The notes below the pieces were generated by a model that worked only from the letters and a program-made list of their open reading frames with translations, did not search any database and was not told the origin of the DNA. Positions 19,102 through 28,055 of a stretch of DNA of 64,000 nucleotides are shown here, one piece after another. The DNA is from Paractinoplanes tereljensis. Lineage in GTDB: Bacteria; Actinomycetota; Actinomycetes; Mycobacteriales; Micromonosporaceae. Positions within the stretch are counted from its first letter, which is position 1, and the number at the start of each line of letters is the position of its first letter. The stretch covers positions 186,001 to 250,000 of the forward strand of contig NZ_BOMY01000041.1 of the NCBI RefSeq assembly GCF_016862435.1, read 5' to 3'. The position numbers and the translations under genes were made by a program.

Positions 19102-22100
19102 CGGCGGCGACCGGCCGCAGGAACCAGGACTGGGCAATTCCGCCGTTGCAGCCGTACTCCCAGATGGTCGTGCCCGGCGTCGCCCGGGCGTTGTCGAGGT
19201 CGAAGCACTTGCCGGACAGCGGGGTGGTCAACCGCACCGCCGGCGCCGACGGCGGCCCGGAGAGGTACTCGACCGTCCAGTACTGCGCGAGCATGTACAG
19301 CTGGGTCGCGACACCGTGGCAGGTGATCGGGCCGATCGGGGTCTGGTCGGCACTGTTGGCGTAATTGATGTCGTAGCAGGCCGCCGGGTTGTCCTTCGGA
19401 TGGATCGACACGTACTGCGCGCCGCGCCGCTCGACCGTCACCAGTTGGTGCGTGGTCGGCGCGCACGGCTGCCCGACCAGGAGACCGGTCGTATCGTCGG
19501 CGCAGGTCCCGGCGCTCGCGTTGACGACCTGGTAGGTCGTCTGCCCGGTACCGAGCCGGGTGTCGAGGTCGACCGACGCCGCCCCGACCGGGCCCAGCCC
19601 ACCGGCGGCGACCTCGACCGGGGCGGCGAACCCGGGGCCGGTGGACAGGGCCGTCCAGGCCTGCGCCTGATAGGGGCCGCAGCAGCGGTACACGAGTCCG
19701 ATGTCGACGTTGCCGTCCCCGTTGAAGTCACCCGGCTGCGGCGTCACCGCCGCGGTGCACCAGGCGTTCGGTCCCGAGTCCCAGGCGGTGACCGGCGCAC
19801 CGAGCGTCGACGCGTCGGCCGTCGTCCACCGCCACAGCTGCGTCTGGCAGACGGTGCGGTCCACGGTCGCGGCCAGGTCGGCCCGGCCGTCGTGGTTGAA
19901 GTCGCCGGCGACGAACTTGGCCGGACCCCAGCACAGCGTGTTCGCGCCCGAGCTGTAGCGCAGCTGGCCCCAGCCCGAGGTGAGGGTGGCCGACGTCTGG
20001 TGGAACCGCATCTCGGTGCCGCAACTCCCGGCGTCGGAGATCTCGTAGACGTCGGCACGCTGGTCGCCGTCGAAGTCGCCCACCGCCACCGCGATCGTCG
20101 ACCAGCCGAAGGCGCCGCCGGTGAAGCTCAGCGGGGCGGCGAACGCCGGTGCCTCCGGCCCGCCCGTGGCCACGAACAGGTAGCCGAGCCAGCCGTTGCC
20201 GTTGTCGTACGCGGCGAGCACGTCGTCCTTGCCGTCGGCGTTGAAGTCGCCGGCCGCCGCCTTGATCTTCCCGGCCTGCCAGCCCGCCATCCGCCGCAGT
20301 TCCGGGCTGCTGAGCAACTGGTTGCCGTCCGATCGTTGCACCGACAGCAGGGCGTCCGAGCCGGACTGGGTGAAGGTCGCCACGTCGGACCGGCCGTCGC
20401 CGTCGAAGTCGCCCGGGGTGGCCGCGAACTGGCCGTTGACGTAGATGCCGGCATTGCCCTGCGGCGCCTGGGCCGGGCCGAAGACGGCGGGGGCCGCGGT
20501 CGAACCCCACCGCCACAGCGTGCTGCGACCGCCGCCCACGTCCCCGGCCACGGTGAGGTCGGCCCGGCCGTCACCGGTGGCGTCGCCCGGCACGTGCGGC
20601 GTGCCGGTCGCCGGGTCGGCCCGGAAGCGGGCGGTGGTGGCGGTGCCGATCGTGCCGTCGGCCTTGACCGAGGCGACCGACAGGCTCGCGTAGGCCAGCG
20701 CCGGAGGCGGCACCACGGTCGCCGTCGCGGTGCCGCCGAGCCCGGCCGGCACCCACTGGCCGAGGGCCGCGTCGGCGTCGGCGGCGACGCCGTACCGGTA
20801 GCCGACGATCCGGCCCGCGTCGGCACCGGCCGGGGCGAACGTCACCGCGGCGCTCTGCCCGGCGATCGAGTGTGGGCCGACCGGGGGCGGGATGCCGAGG
20901 CCGATCCGCAGGATCAGATCGGTGCTGCTGAGCGCGGGTGGCTGCGGGGCCACGTTGTCCACCACCAGATAGCAGCTCGGGCTGGGCGCGCCGGCCATCC
21001 CGCTGTCGGTGTCCAGGCCCTGCACCTGCCAGGAGACCGCGGCGCCGTCGGCGAACGCCGCCGCCGGGATCGTGGTGGCGTGCGCCGAACCCGAGGTCAG
21101 GCCGGCCGCCTCGTCCAGCGGGGCGTACTGCGGCGCGACGCCGGTCACCGACCAGCGGGCTCGCACCAGGTCACCGAGGCCGGCATCGGCGTCGGTCAGC
21201 ACGGCCGACAGCTTGAGGCCGTTTGTGGTGTTGACGTGGGTGGCGCTCGCGGCCGACGCGCCGCAGACCGTCTCGGCCGACGGCCCGACCCGCAGGTCGC
21301 CGAGCGACGGCTGGGCCGGTGCGTGGTCGTAGCGGATGCGCAGGACCGCCGTCCCGGAGTCGAACCGCTTCCACTGCAGGTTGGTGCCCTCGTTGACCGC
21401 GCGCAGGCCGAGAGTCAGGTCGGACCAGCCCTGACTGAAGCCGTACTGCACCAGGCCGGTCGCATCGAAGCTCACCGTGCCCGGTCCGGCGCAGCCGTTG
21501 GCGTTGCCGACGGCGTGATTGCCGGCCGCCTCCGCGGTATGGCCGTCCCAGAAGGGCTGGGAGTTCCAGGTGGTCGTGGACGAGATGCCGCCGGTGATCC
21601 ACAGCTTCGCGTTGGAGGCGGTGTTGCAGGTCCACGACCACTTCTGGGTGATCTCGAAGTTCGAGCTGAGAACGGTCGCCCCGGCCGCGCCGTAGGTCTC
21701 CATCCGGAACAGCGAGCGGACCACGTACGGCGTGCTGTTGCAGGTGTTGCCGGTGTAGCTGTCGCAGGTCAGGCCGGCGCCCGCGTCGCCGTAGGTCGCG
21801 GCGTTGCTCATGAACGTCCGCTGCCAGAACGCCGAGCCGGCCAGGTCGGAGCGGCTGGCCACGACCGACCAGGCGTTGCCCGACTTACCGCCGGTGAAGA
21901 TCGGGTCGATCGACACCGGATAGCGCGTCGCCGGGTCGGCCAGAAAACCCTTGTCCGGTACGACGTGCAGGTTCGCGCCGTCGAGACGCTCCCCCATCGC
22001 GCGCATCCTCGGCGGCGCGCCGGTGAGCGCGTTACCGCTCGCGTCCCACATCATCGCCCGAGGCGAGGTGAACACTTCCGCACCGGACCCGTCGACCGCC

Positions 22101-22753
22101 CGCACGCCCCCGTCGGCCGCCGCGGACAGCTTCACCCCGTTCGCCGAGGTCCCGAATGTCACCGTCGACAGCTTCGGGTTGGCCGCCGCGGCCGCCGATT
22201 TCACCACCAGCACCTCGGAGAACCCCTGGGCCAGCGCGGTGACCTTCAGGTCGACCCCGGGCAGCACCTCGGGGTAGGTCGCCGACGGTCCGGCGACGAC
22301 CGGTTCCGGGAGTGGGGCGGGCCAGGTCAGCGCCACGCTGCGGGTGCCGGACGCGATGGTGGCGAACGGCCCCGAACCGCCGGCCGAGAACGTCACCGGC
22401 AGCAGCGTGGCCACCGGGGTCAGGGTGTCGCCGGTGCGCCGCAGGGTCGTGTCGAGCCCGGTCCACGACCCGTCGGCCCGGCGCACCCAGCGCGGCGTGA
22501 CGTAGTTCTCGGTCGTCGCGGTCCCGTCCCGCTCGATCACCGTCCGGGACGCCTCGGTACGCCGGTCGAGCGCCTCGACGCCCCCGCCGCACGACTTGGC
22601 CACCGCCGCGGCCGCCCCCGCGTCGGCCGCCGCGTCGGGACAGGAGGAGGGCGCCGCGTGCGCCGGCCGGGCCGGGACGAACGGCAGGGTGAGGGCCGCG
22701 AGCGTCACGGCGAGAACGAGCGCACGTCCTGATCGAAACGTCTGAGTCAGCAC
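19097..22753 (-). CDS. Secreted FG-GAP repeat protein with C-terminal ricin-type lectin domain (copy 1)
   Basis: About 1218-aa exoprotein. A signal peptide (ALVLAVTLAALTLPF then ARPAHA) is followed by an N-terminal beta-rich region, a DNRLRE-like beta-sandwich (about residues 285-480), an Ig-like stretch, six FG-GAP/VCBS calcium repeats (about 720-1025; for example GDFDGDGRSDVATF, GDFNADGKDDVLAA, GDFNGDGNVDIGLV) that should form a propeller, and a ricin B-like domain with QSWFL near the end. Role is probably binding of surface glycans; no catalytic residues are evident. Start is uncertain: GTGs at 22780, 22759 and 22753 are in frame, and a TTGACA box just before 22780 suggests translation begins downstream, so 22753 is used. 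It is a close paralogue of the gene at 24401-28042 in inverted orientation but has no RHS partner. Confidence 0.85.
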   Translation of the reverse strand: MLTQTFRSGRALVLAVTLAALTLPFVPARPAHAAPSSCPDAAADAGAAAAVAKSCGGGVEALDRRTEASRTVIERDGTATTENYVTPRWVRRADGSWTGLDTTLRRTGDTLTPVATLLPVTFSAGGSGPFATIASGTRSVALTWPAPLPEPVVAGPSATYPEVLPGVDLKVTALAQGFSEVLVVKSAAAAANPKLSTVTFGTSANGVKLSAAADGGVRAVDGSGAEVFTSPRAMMWDASGNALTGAPPRMRAMGERLDGANLHVVPDKGFLADPATRYPVSIDPIFTGGKSGNAWSVVASRSDLAGSAFWQRTFMSNAATYGDAGAGLTCDSYTGNTCNSTPYVVRSLFRMETYGAAGATVLSSNFEITQKWSWTCNTASNAKLWITGGISSTTTWNSQPFWDGHTAEAAGNHAVGNANGCAGPGTVSFDATGLVQYGFSQGWSDLTLGLRAVNEGTNLQWKRFDSGTAVLRIRYDHAPAQPSLGDLRVGPSAETVCGASAASATHVNTTNGLKLSAVLTDADAGLGDLVRARWSVTGVAPQYAPLDEAAGLTSGSAHATTIPAAAFADGAAVSWQVQGLDTDSGMAGAPSPSCYLVVDNVAPQPPALSSTDLILRIGLGIPPPVGPHSIAGQSAAVTFAPAGADAGRIVGYRYGVAADADAALGQWVPAGLGGTATATVVPPPALAYASLSVASVKADGTIGTATTARFRADPATGTPHVPGDATGDGRADLTVAGDVGGGRSTLWRWGSTAAPAVFGPAQAPQGNAGIYVNGQFAATPGDFDGDGRSDVATFTQSGSDALLSVQRSDGNQLLSSPELRRMAGWQAGKIKAAAGDFNADGKDDVLAAYDNGNGWLGYLFVATGGPEAPAFAAPLSFTGGAFGWSTIAVAVGDFDGDQRADVYEISDAGSCGTEMRFHQTSATLTSGWGQLRYSSGANTLCWGPAKFVAGDFNHDGRADLAATVDRTVCQTQLWRWTTADASTLGAPVTAWDSGPNAWCTAAVTPQPGDFNGDGNVDIGLVYRCCGPYQAQAWTALSTGPGFAAPVEVAAGGLGPVGAASVDLDTRLGTGQTTYQVVNASAGTCADDTTGLLVGQPCAPTTHQLVTVERRGAQYVSIHPKDNPAACYDINYANSADQTPIGPITCHGVATQLYMLAQYWTVEYLSGPPSAPAVRLTTPLSGKCFDLDNARATPGTTIWEYGCNGGIAQSWFLRPVAAG
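21318..21898 (-). repeat. Inverted repeat arm 1: DNRLRE-like module shared by the two FG-GAP paralogues
   Basis: The encoded stretch from FTGGKSGNAW to RIRYDHAP is nearly the same as in the paralogue at 25244-25830. Bases 21606-21711 are an exact 106-base reverse complement of 25431-25536, including third codon positions. Confidence 0.85.
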
Positions 22754-22878
22754 CGGCACAGCATCGGCCGCACCCCTCACGGCACTGTCAACAGAACCTC
22801 AATTGCCTGGTCAGAGGGCCGACTCGGGATCGGCGACGAGACTATTGTGGACGGTCAGCAGGGGAAGGCCGGTGGACG

Positions 22879-24297
22879 ATGACACTGGTGGCGGACGAGA
22901 TGGCGCGGTCGGCGCGCCGGCACCTGAGCCTGCCCGATCCGGGGCGGGCCACCACCCTCGACGATCTGGTGCAGAGGCTGCGGGCCCTGAAGGTCTGGGC
23001 CGGCGATCCGTCGTTCGAGACCATCAAGGAGCGGGTCAACGCCCGCTGGGCCGCCGCCGGGCGCCCGGAGCGCGAGATGGCGGCCAAGACCACGGTGGTG
23101 GACTGCTTCCGGCCCGGCCGGCGGCGGGTCAACACCGATCTCGTGCTGGCGCTGGTGGAGGCGCTGCACACCGATCCGGGCTATGTGGCGCAATGGCGCC
23201 AGGCGCTGCAGGTCGTGGGCGGCGAGCGCAGTGCCGCGGCCCAGGTCCGGGTGCAGGACTGCGCACCATCGGGGGCGGCCGGGTTCACCGGCCGGGCGGC
23301 CGAGCTCGACCGCCTGCGCGGGCTGCTGACCGGTACGGGCGGGCTGGCCGCGGTCGAGGGCATGGCCGGGGTCGGCAAGACCCAGCTGGCCCGGCAGGCC
23401 GGGTACGCCCTGCATCGCGACCGGGTGTTCGACCGCGTCCTCACCGTCGACCTGCGCGGCTTCCACCCCGACCCGGCCCAGCCGCCGGCCGACCCGGCCG
23501 CCGTCCTCGACGGGTTCCTCCGGGTGCTCGGCACGCCGGGCCGGAAGCTGCCGTACGACGTGGCCGGCCGCGCCCGCGACTACCGCTCGTTGCTGACCGG
23601 CACCCGGACGCTTGTCGTGCTCGACAACGCCGCCGATGACGCCCAGGTCCGGTTGCTGCTGCCGCGCACCGCCGGTTGTGCCGCGCTGATCACCAGCCGC
23701 CGGACGCTGACCGGGCCCCCGCCGGCGGCCCACCTCCCGCTCGGCGTGTTCACCCCGGCCGAGGCCCGGCGGTTCCTCACCCGGGCCGCGCCGGAGGTCG
23801 AGACCGGTGCCGACCCGGCGGCCGGCACCCGGATAGCCGACCGCTGCGGCCACCTCCCGCTGGCACTCGGCCTGGTCGCCGGCCACCTGCGGGCCAAGCC
23901 CGGCTGGACGCTGACCGACCACGCCGACTGGCTGGACGAGCGGCACGCGGGCGGCCGGCTGGAGACCGGCATCGAGCTTGCGATCGACCTGTCCTATCAG
24001 CACCTGACCACGGTCCGGCGGCGGGTGCTGCGGCTGCTGGCCCTGCATGCCGGGCCCGGCCTGGACGTCCCGGCGGCGGCCGCGCTGACCGGGCTCGGCC
24101 TCGCCGCCGCCGAGGCGCACCTGCGCGAGCTGGCCGGCGACCACCTGCTGCAGGCCGGTTCGCCGGGACGCTGGTCGTTGCACGGTCTGGTTCGCACGTA
24201 CGCGCTCAACCGCGCTCTCGACGAGGACCGCCGGCCCGAGCGGGAGGCGGCGCTGGCCCGGCTGGCCGCCGCCGGACTGAACGTCGTCGATTTCTGA
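22879..24297 (+). CDS. NB-ARC regulator with N-terminal HTH-like domain, no TPR domain
   Basis: 472-aa STAND-type protein. Residues about 25-115 look like the XRE-like module found ahead of actinobacterial NB-ARC proteins (TLDDLVQRLRALKVWAG, FETIKERVN, then NTDLVLALVEALHTDPGYVAQW). NB-ARC spans about 135-470 with Walker A GMAGVGKTQ near residue 163, LVVLDNA as Walker B and GHLPLALGLVA. Unlike the SARPs in this window it lacks a BTAD domain and ends without TPRs at LAAAGLNVVDF. GGTGGA precedes the ATG and a TATTGT -10-like box is at 22843-22848. It sits between the two inverted FG-GAP paralogues, divergent from copy 1 and about 100 bases ahead of copy 2, so it may regulate both. Confidence 0.82.
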   Translation: MTLVADEMARSARRHLSLPDPGRATTLDDLVQRLRALKVWAGDPSFETIKERVNARWAAAGRPEREMAAKTTVVDCFRPGRRRVNTDLVLALVEALHTDPGYVAQWRQALQVVGGERSAAAQVRVQDCAPSGAAGFTGRAAELDRLRGLLTGTGGLAAVEGMAGVGKTQLARQAGYALHRDRVFDRVLTVDLRGFHPDPAQPPADPAAVLDGFLRVLGTPGRKLPYDVAGRARDYRSLLTGTRTLVVLDNAADDAQVRLLLPRTAGCAALITSRRTLTGPPPAAHLPLGVFTPAEARRFLTRAAPEVETGADPAAGTRIADRCGHLPLALGLVAGHLRAKPGWTLTDHADWLDERHAGGRLETGIELAIDLSYQHLTTVRRRVLRLLALHAGPGLDVPAAAALTGLGLAAAEAHLRELAGDHLLQAGSPGRWSLHGLVRTYALNRALDEDRRPEREAALARLAAAGLNVVDF

Positions 24298-24400
24298 CCG
24301 TTCGGATTCGGTCGGGATTTCGCGGCCGTCCGTGCTCGGCTGCCAACTTGATATTGCTCGCGGCGACTGGGGACCGCGGCGTTTCACGGGGGAACCAAAT

Positions 24401-27400
24401 ATGGCTGACACGACGAAAAGTCGTGCGCGCACGGTGCTGCGCGCACTGCTCACTCTCTCTCTGGCCGCCGCCGCGGCCCCGTTCGCCGGTGCGGCCGCGG
24501 CGCCGGCGGCCTGTCCCGCGTCGCGGGCGATCACCGCCGGCGCGGTCGCCGCCGCCCGCACCTGCGGTGGCCCGGTGGAGGCGCTCGACCGGCGCACCAA
24601 CTCGTCCCGCACGGTGATCGCGGCCGACGGTTCGGCCACCGTCGAGCAGTTCGCGGCGCCGCGCTGGGTGCAACGGGCCGACGGGTCGTGGACCGATCTG
24701 GACACCGGCCTGCACTTCGCCGGCGACACCGTGGTGCCCGGCGCGACGCTGCTTCCGGTCGCCTTCTCCGCCGGCGGGAGCACGGAGCCGCTGGCCACGC
24801 TGGCCGACGGGGACCGGAGCGTGGCGTTGTCCTGGCCCGCCGCGCTGCCCGAGCCGGTGCTCGCCGGCGCCACCGCGACCTATCCGGAGGTGCTGCCGGA
24901 CGTCGACCTCCAGGTGACCGCGCTCGCCGACGGCTTCTCCGAGGTGCTGGTGGTCAAGAACGCACAGGCCGCGGCCAACCCGGCGCTGACCGAGCTGGGC
25001 TTCGGCATGACGACCACCGGCGTACAGCTCAAGAGCGCCGCGGACGGCGGCGTGACCGCCACCGACAGCTCGGGAAACGAGGTCTTCACCTCCCCCCGGG
25101 CGCTGATGTGGGACTCGGCGCAGCGGACCCCGCGGGTGCGGAAGATGGGCGAGCGGATCGCCGGCCGGAAGCTGCACGTCGCGCCGGACCGGAACTTCCT
25201 GACCGACCCGGCGACCAAGTACCCGGTCTACCTCGACCCGACCTTCACCGGCGGCAAGTCGGGCAACGCCTGGTCGGTCGTGGCCAGCCGCTCCGACCTG
25301 GCCGGCTCGGCGTTCTGGCAGCGGACGTTCATGAACAACTCGGCCACCTACGGTGACGCCGGGGCCGGCGCGACCTGCGACAGCTACAGCGGGAACACCT
25401 GCACCAGCGCGCTCTACAAGGTCCGTTCGATGTTCCGGATGGAGACCTACGGCGCGGCCGGGGCGACCGTTCTCAGCTCGAACTTCGAGATCACCCAGAA
25501 GTGGTCGTGGACCTGCAACACCGCCTCCAACGCGAAACTCTGGGTCATCGCCGGCGCCATCTCGTCCGGCACCACCTGGAACAACCAGCCGGCCTGGGAC
25601 GGCGGGCACACCGCGCAGGCGGCCGGCAACCACGCCGTCGGCAACGCCAACGGCTGCGCCGGACCGGGCACGGTCAGCTTCGACACGACCGGAATGGTGC
25701 AGTACGCGTACAGCCAGGGCTGGGGTGACCTGACGCTCGGCCTGCAGGCCGTCAACGAGGGCACCAACCAGCAGTGGAAGCGGTTCGACTCGGCCACCGC
25801 GGTGCTGCACATCCGCTACGACCACGCGCCGGACACTCCCGCGCTGGCCGACCTCAAGGTCGGTCCGGCCGCCCAGACCAGCTGCGGCCTCTCGGCGGCG
25901 AGCCCGACCCGGGTCAGCACCGCCAACGGCCTCAAACTCAGCGCGGTGCTCACCGACGCCGACGCGGGCGCCGGTGACCTGGTCAAAGCGGAGTGGTCGG
26001 TGACCGGTATCCCGGCCGGGTACGCCCCCGCCCCGGAGACCGCGGGGATGACCTCCGGATCGGTGCACCAGACCACCATTCCGGCCGTCGCCTTCGCCGA
26101 CGGCGCCGCGGTGTCCTGGCAGGTCCGGGGCGTCGACAACGACAGCAACATGGCCGGCGGCTTGAGCCCGGCCTGCTACCTGCTGGTCGACAACACCGCC
26201 CCGCTGCCACCCGGCCTCACCAGCACCGACCTGGCGCTGCGGATCGGGCCGGGCATCCCGCCGCCACCCGCCGCCACCGCGATCGCCGGGCAGACCGCCC
26301 GGGTGACCCTCACGCCCGATCCGGCCGACGCCGGCCGGGTGGTCGGGTACCGGTACGGCGTCACTCCCGACGCCGACGCCCAGCCGACCAGCTGGGTGGC
26401 GGCCGGACCGGACGGCACGGCCACCGCCGCGATCGTCCCGCCGGCCGGGTCGATCTCCTACGACGGCATCGTGGCCCAGGCCGTGAAGGCCGACGGCACG
26501 GCCGGCGCCACCACCGCCGCCCGGTTCCTGGCGAACGCCGGCACGGCGCCGCCGAAGGTCACCGGGGACGCGACCGGGGACGGCCGGGCCGACCTGACCG
26601 TCGCCTCCGATGTGGGCGGTGGCCGCAGCGCGTTCTGGCGGTGGGACTCCACCCCGTCCGGTGCGCTGGCCGGAGCGATCGCCCCGCAGCTCAACGACGG
26701 CGCCTTCGCCAACGGCAGCTTCCAGACCGCCCACGGGGACTTCGACGGCGACGGCCTGTCCGACGTCGCGACCCTCACCCAGTCCGGCTCGAACGTGCTG
26801 CTCGGCGTCCAGCGGTCGGACGGCAACGCGCTGCTGAGCTCGGTCGTGCTGCGGACGCTGCCGGGCTGGTCGCTGGCGAACATCAAGATGGTCGCCGGGG
26901 ACTTCGACGGCAACGGCCGGGCCGACGTCGCCGCCCTCTACAACCTCGGCAACGCCGCCTGGGAGTACCGGGTGATGCTGTCCGCCTCGGCCGGGCTCGC
27001 CTTCGGGGAGCCGTCGGTGTGGCACGCGGCGGCGCCCGGGCAGTCCGACTGGAACCGCATCAAGATCGTCGCCGGGGACATGAACGGCGACCGGCTGGCC
27101 GACGTGGCCGAGTTCTACGACTACGGCAGCGAGCAGACCAAGCTCTGGATGCACTACTCGACCGGTTTCATCCTGACCACCGGGGCGATGCAGTGGGACT
27201 CCACCGCGGGCGGGTTCGCCTGGAGCCACGCCAAGTTCGTGGCCGGCGACTTCACCGGTGACGGCAAGAGCGACGTGGCCGCGTTCTACGACTACAACAG
27301 CTCCAACGTCAGCCTGCTGGTGTTCACCGCCAAGGCCGACGGCACGATGAACGGCTGGTCGTCCTGGTGGAACGGCGGCGGCGCCTGGTCGTGGAACTGG

Positions 27401-28042
27401 CCGGCGACCGAGCCGGCGGCCGGTGACTACAACGGTGACGGCCGGGCCGACGTCGGGCTGGTCTATCACTGCTGCGGCGCGTACCAGACCCGGGCCTGGA
27501 CGGTTTCCTCGACCGGCGCCGCGTTCGGCGCCGCGGTCACCCACTGGTCCGGCGCCACCGGACCGGTCGGCGCCGGTTCCCTGCCACCCGACAACCCCGA
27601 TCAGAAGTACGAGATCAGGGCGCTGCACTCGGGCCGGTGCCTGGACGTGTTCAGCGCCGGCACCGGCGAGAACGTACGGGTCCAGCAGTGGGGTTGCTCG
27701 GGCGTGGCCCAGCAGCGGTTCACCCTGCACGTCAACGGCGGCGGCCAGGCCTGGATCGAGCCGGCGCACACCACCGGCAAGTGCCTCGGCGTGCCCGGCG
27801 GCCCGCTCACCAACGGCGCCCAGGTCGACTCCAACTCGTGCGGCCCGCAGTGGCAGAACCTGCAGCTCTGGTACCAGTCCGGCGGGCAGCCGGGCGTCGA
27901 CGCGGTGGTCAGCATCCGCCCGATGTACAGCGGCTCCTGCTTCGACGTGATCGGGGCCGGCACCGCCGACGGGGTGTTCGTCCAGCAGTGGGCCTGCACC
28001 GGCGTCAACCAGCAGCTCTTCACCCTCCACCCGGTCGCCTGA
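24401..28042 (+). CDS. Secreted FG-GAP repeat protein with ricin-type lectin domain (copy 2, upstream of RHS gene)
   Basis: 1213-aa exoprotein with the same architecture as copy 1. A signal peptide (VLRALLTLSLAAAAAPFAGA) precedes an N-terminal beta region, a DNRLRE-like module (about residues 280-480), an Ig-like segment, six FG-GAP repeats (about 720-1030; GDATGDGRADLTVA, GDFDGDGLSDVATL, GDFDGNGRADVAAL, GDMNGDRLADVAEF, GDFTGDGKSDVAAF, GDYNGDGRADVGLV) and a ricin B-like trefoil (about 1065-1213, with QQRF, WQNLQLW and QQLF in place of QxW). The C-terminal lectin is longer and more complete than in copy 1. GGGGGA eight bases before the ATG sets the start. Its stop is 13 bases before the RHS start, so the two are almost surely cotranscribed; it may act as an adhesion or delivery partner. 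Confidence 0.88.
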   Translation: MADTTKSRARTVLRALLTLSLAAAAAPFAGAAAAPAACPASRAITAGAVAAARTCGGPVEALDRRTNSSRTVIAADGSATVEQFAAPRWVQRADGSWTDLDTGLHFAGDTVVPGATLLPVAFSAGGSTEPLATLADGDRSVALSWPAALPEPVLAGATATYPEVLPDVDLQVTALADGFSEVLVVKNAQAAANPALTELGFGMTTTGVQLKSAADGGVTATDSSGNEVFTSPRALMWDSAQRTPRVRKMGERIAGRKLHVAPDRNFLTDPATKYPVYLDPTFTGGKSGNAWSVVASRSDLAGSAFWQRTFMNNSATYGDAGAGATCDSYSGNTCTSALYKVRSMFRMETYGAAGATVLSSNFEITQKWSWTCNTASNAKLWVIAGAISSGTTWNNQPAWDGGHTAQAAGNHAVGNANGCAGPGTVSFDTTGMVQYAYSQGWGDLTLGLQAVNEGTNQQWKRFDSATAVLHIRYDHAPDTPALADLKVGPAAQTSCGLSAASPTRVSTANGLKLSAVLTDADAGAGDLVKAEWSVTGIPAGYAPAPETAGMTSGSVHQTTIPAVAFADGAAVSWQVRGVDNDSNMAGGLSPACYLLVDNTAPLPPGLTSTDLALRIGPGIPPPPAATAIAGQTARVTLTPDPADAGRVVGYRYGVTPDADAQPTSWVAAGPDGTATAAIVPPAGSISYDGIVAQAVKADGTAGATTAARFLANAGTAPPKVTGDATGDGRADLTVASDVGGGRSAFWRWDSTPSGALAGAIAPQLNDGAFANGSFQTAHGDFDGDGLSDVATLTQSGSNVLLGVQRSDGNALLSSVVLRTLPGWSLANIKMVAGDFDGNGRADVAALYNLGNAAWEYRVMLSASAGLAFGEPSVWHAAAPGQSDWNRIKIVAGDMNGDRLADVAEFYDYGSEQTKLWMHYSTGFILTTGAMQWDSTAGGFAWSHAKFVAGDFTGDGKSDVAAFYDYNSSNVSLLVFTAKADGTMNGWSSWWNGGGAWSWNWPATEPAAGDYNGDGRADVGLVYHCCGAYQTRAWTVSSTGAAFGAAVTHWSGATGPVGAGSLPPDNPDQKYEIRALHSGRCLDVFSAGTGENVRVQQWGCSGVAQQRFTLHVNGGGQAWIEPAHTTGKCLGVPGGPLTNGAQVDSNSCGPQWQNLQLWYQSGGQPGVDAVVSIRPMYSGSCFDVIGAGTADGVFVQQWACTGVNQQLFTLHPVA
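25244..25830 (+). repeat. Inverted repeat arm 2: DNRLRE-like module shared by the two FG-GAP paralogues
   Basis: Counterpart of 21318-21898 in opposite orientation. Its first 85 or so bases differ at about one position, and 25431-25536 is identical to the reverse complement of 21606-21711. Confidence 0.85.
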
Positions 28043-28055
28043 CAGGAGAGGTCCG

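Noticed and set aside
19316-22732. Forward open frame of 1138 codons over FG-GAP copy 1
   Set aside because: Composition is Arg/Gly/Val-rich with no domain; the reverse frame has a signal peptide, six FG-GAP repeats and a lectin domain.
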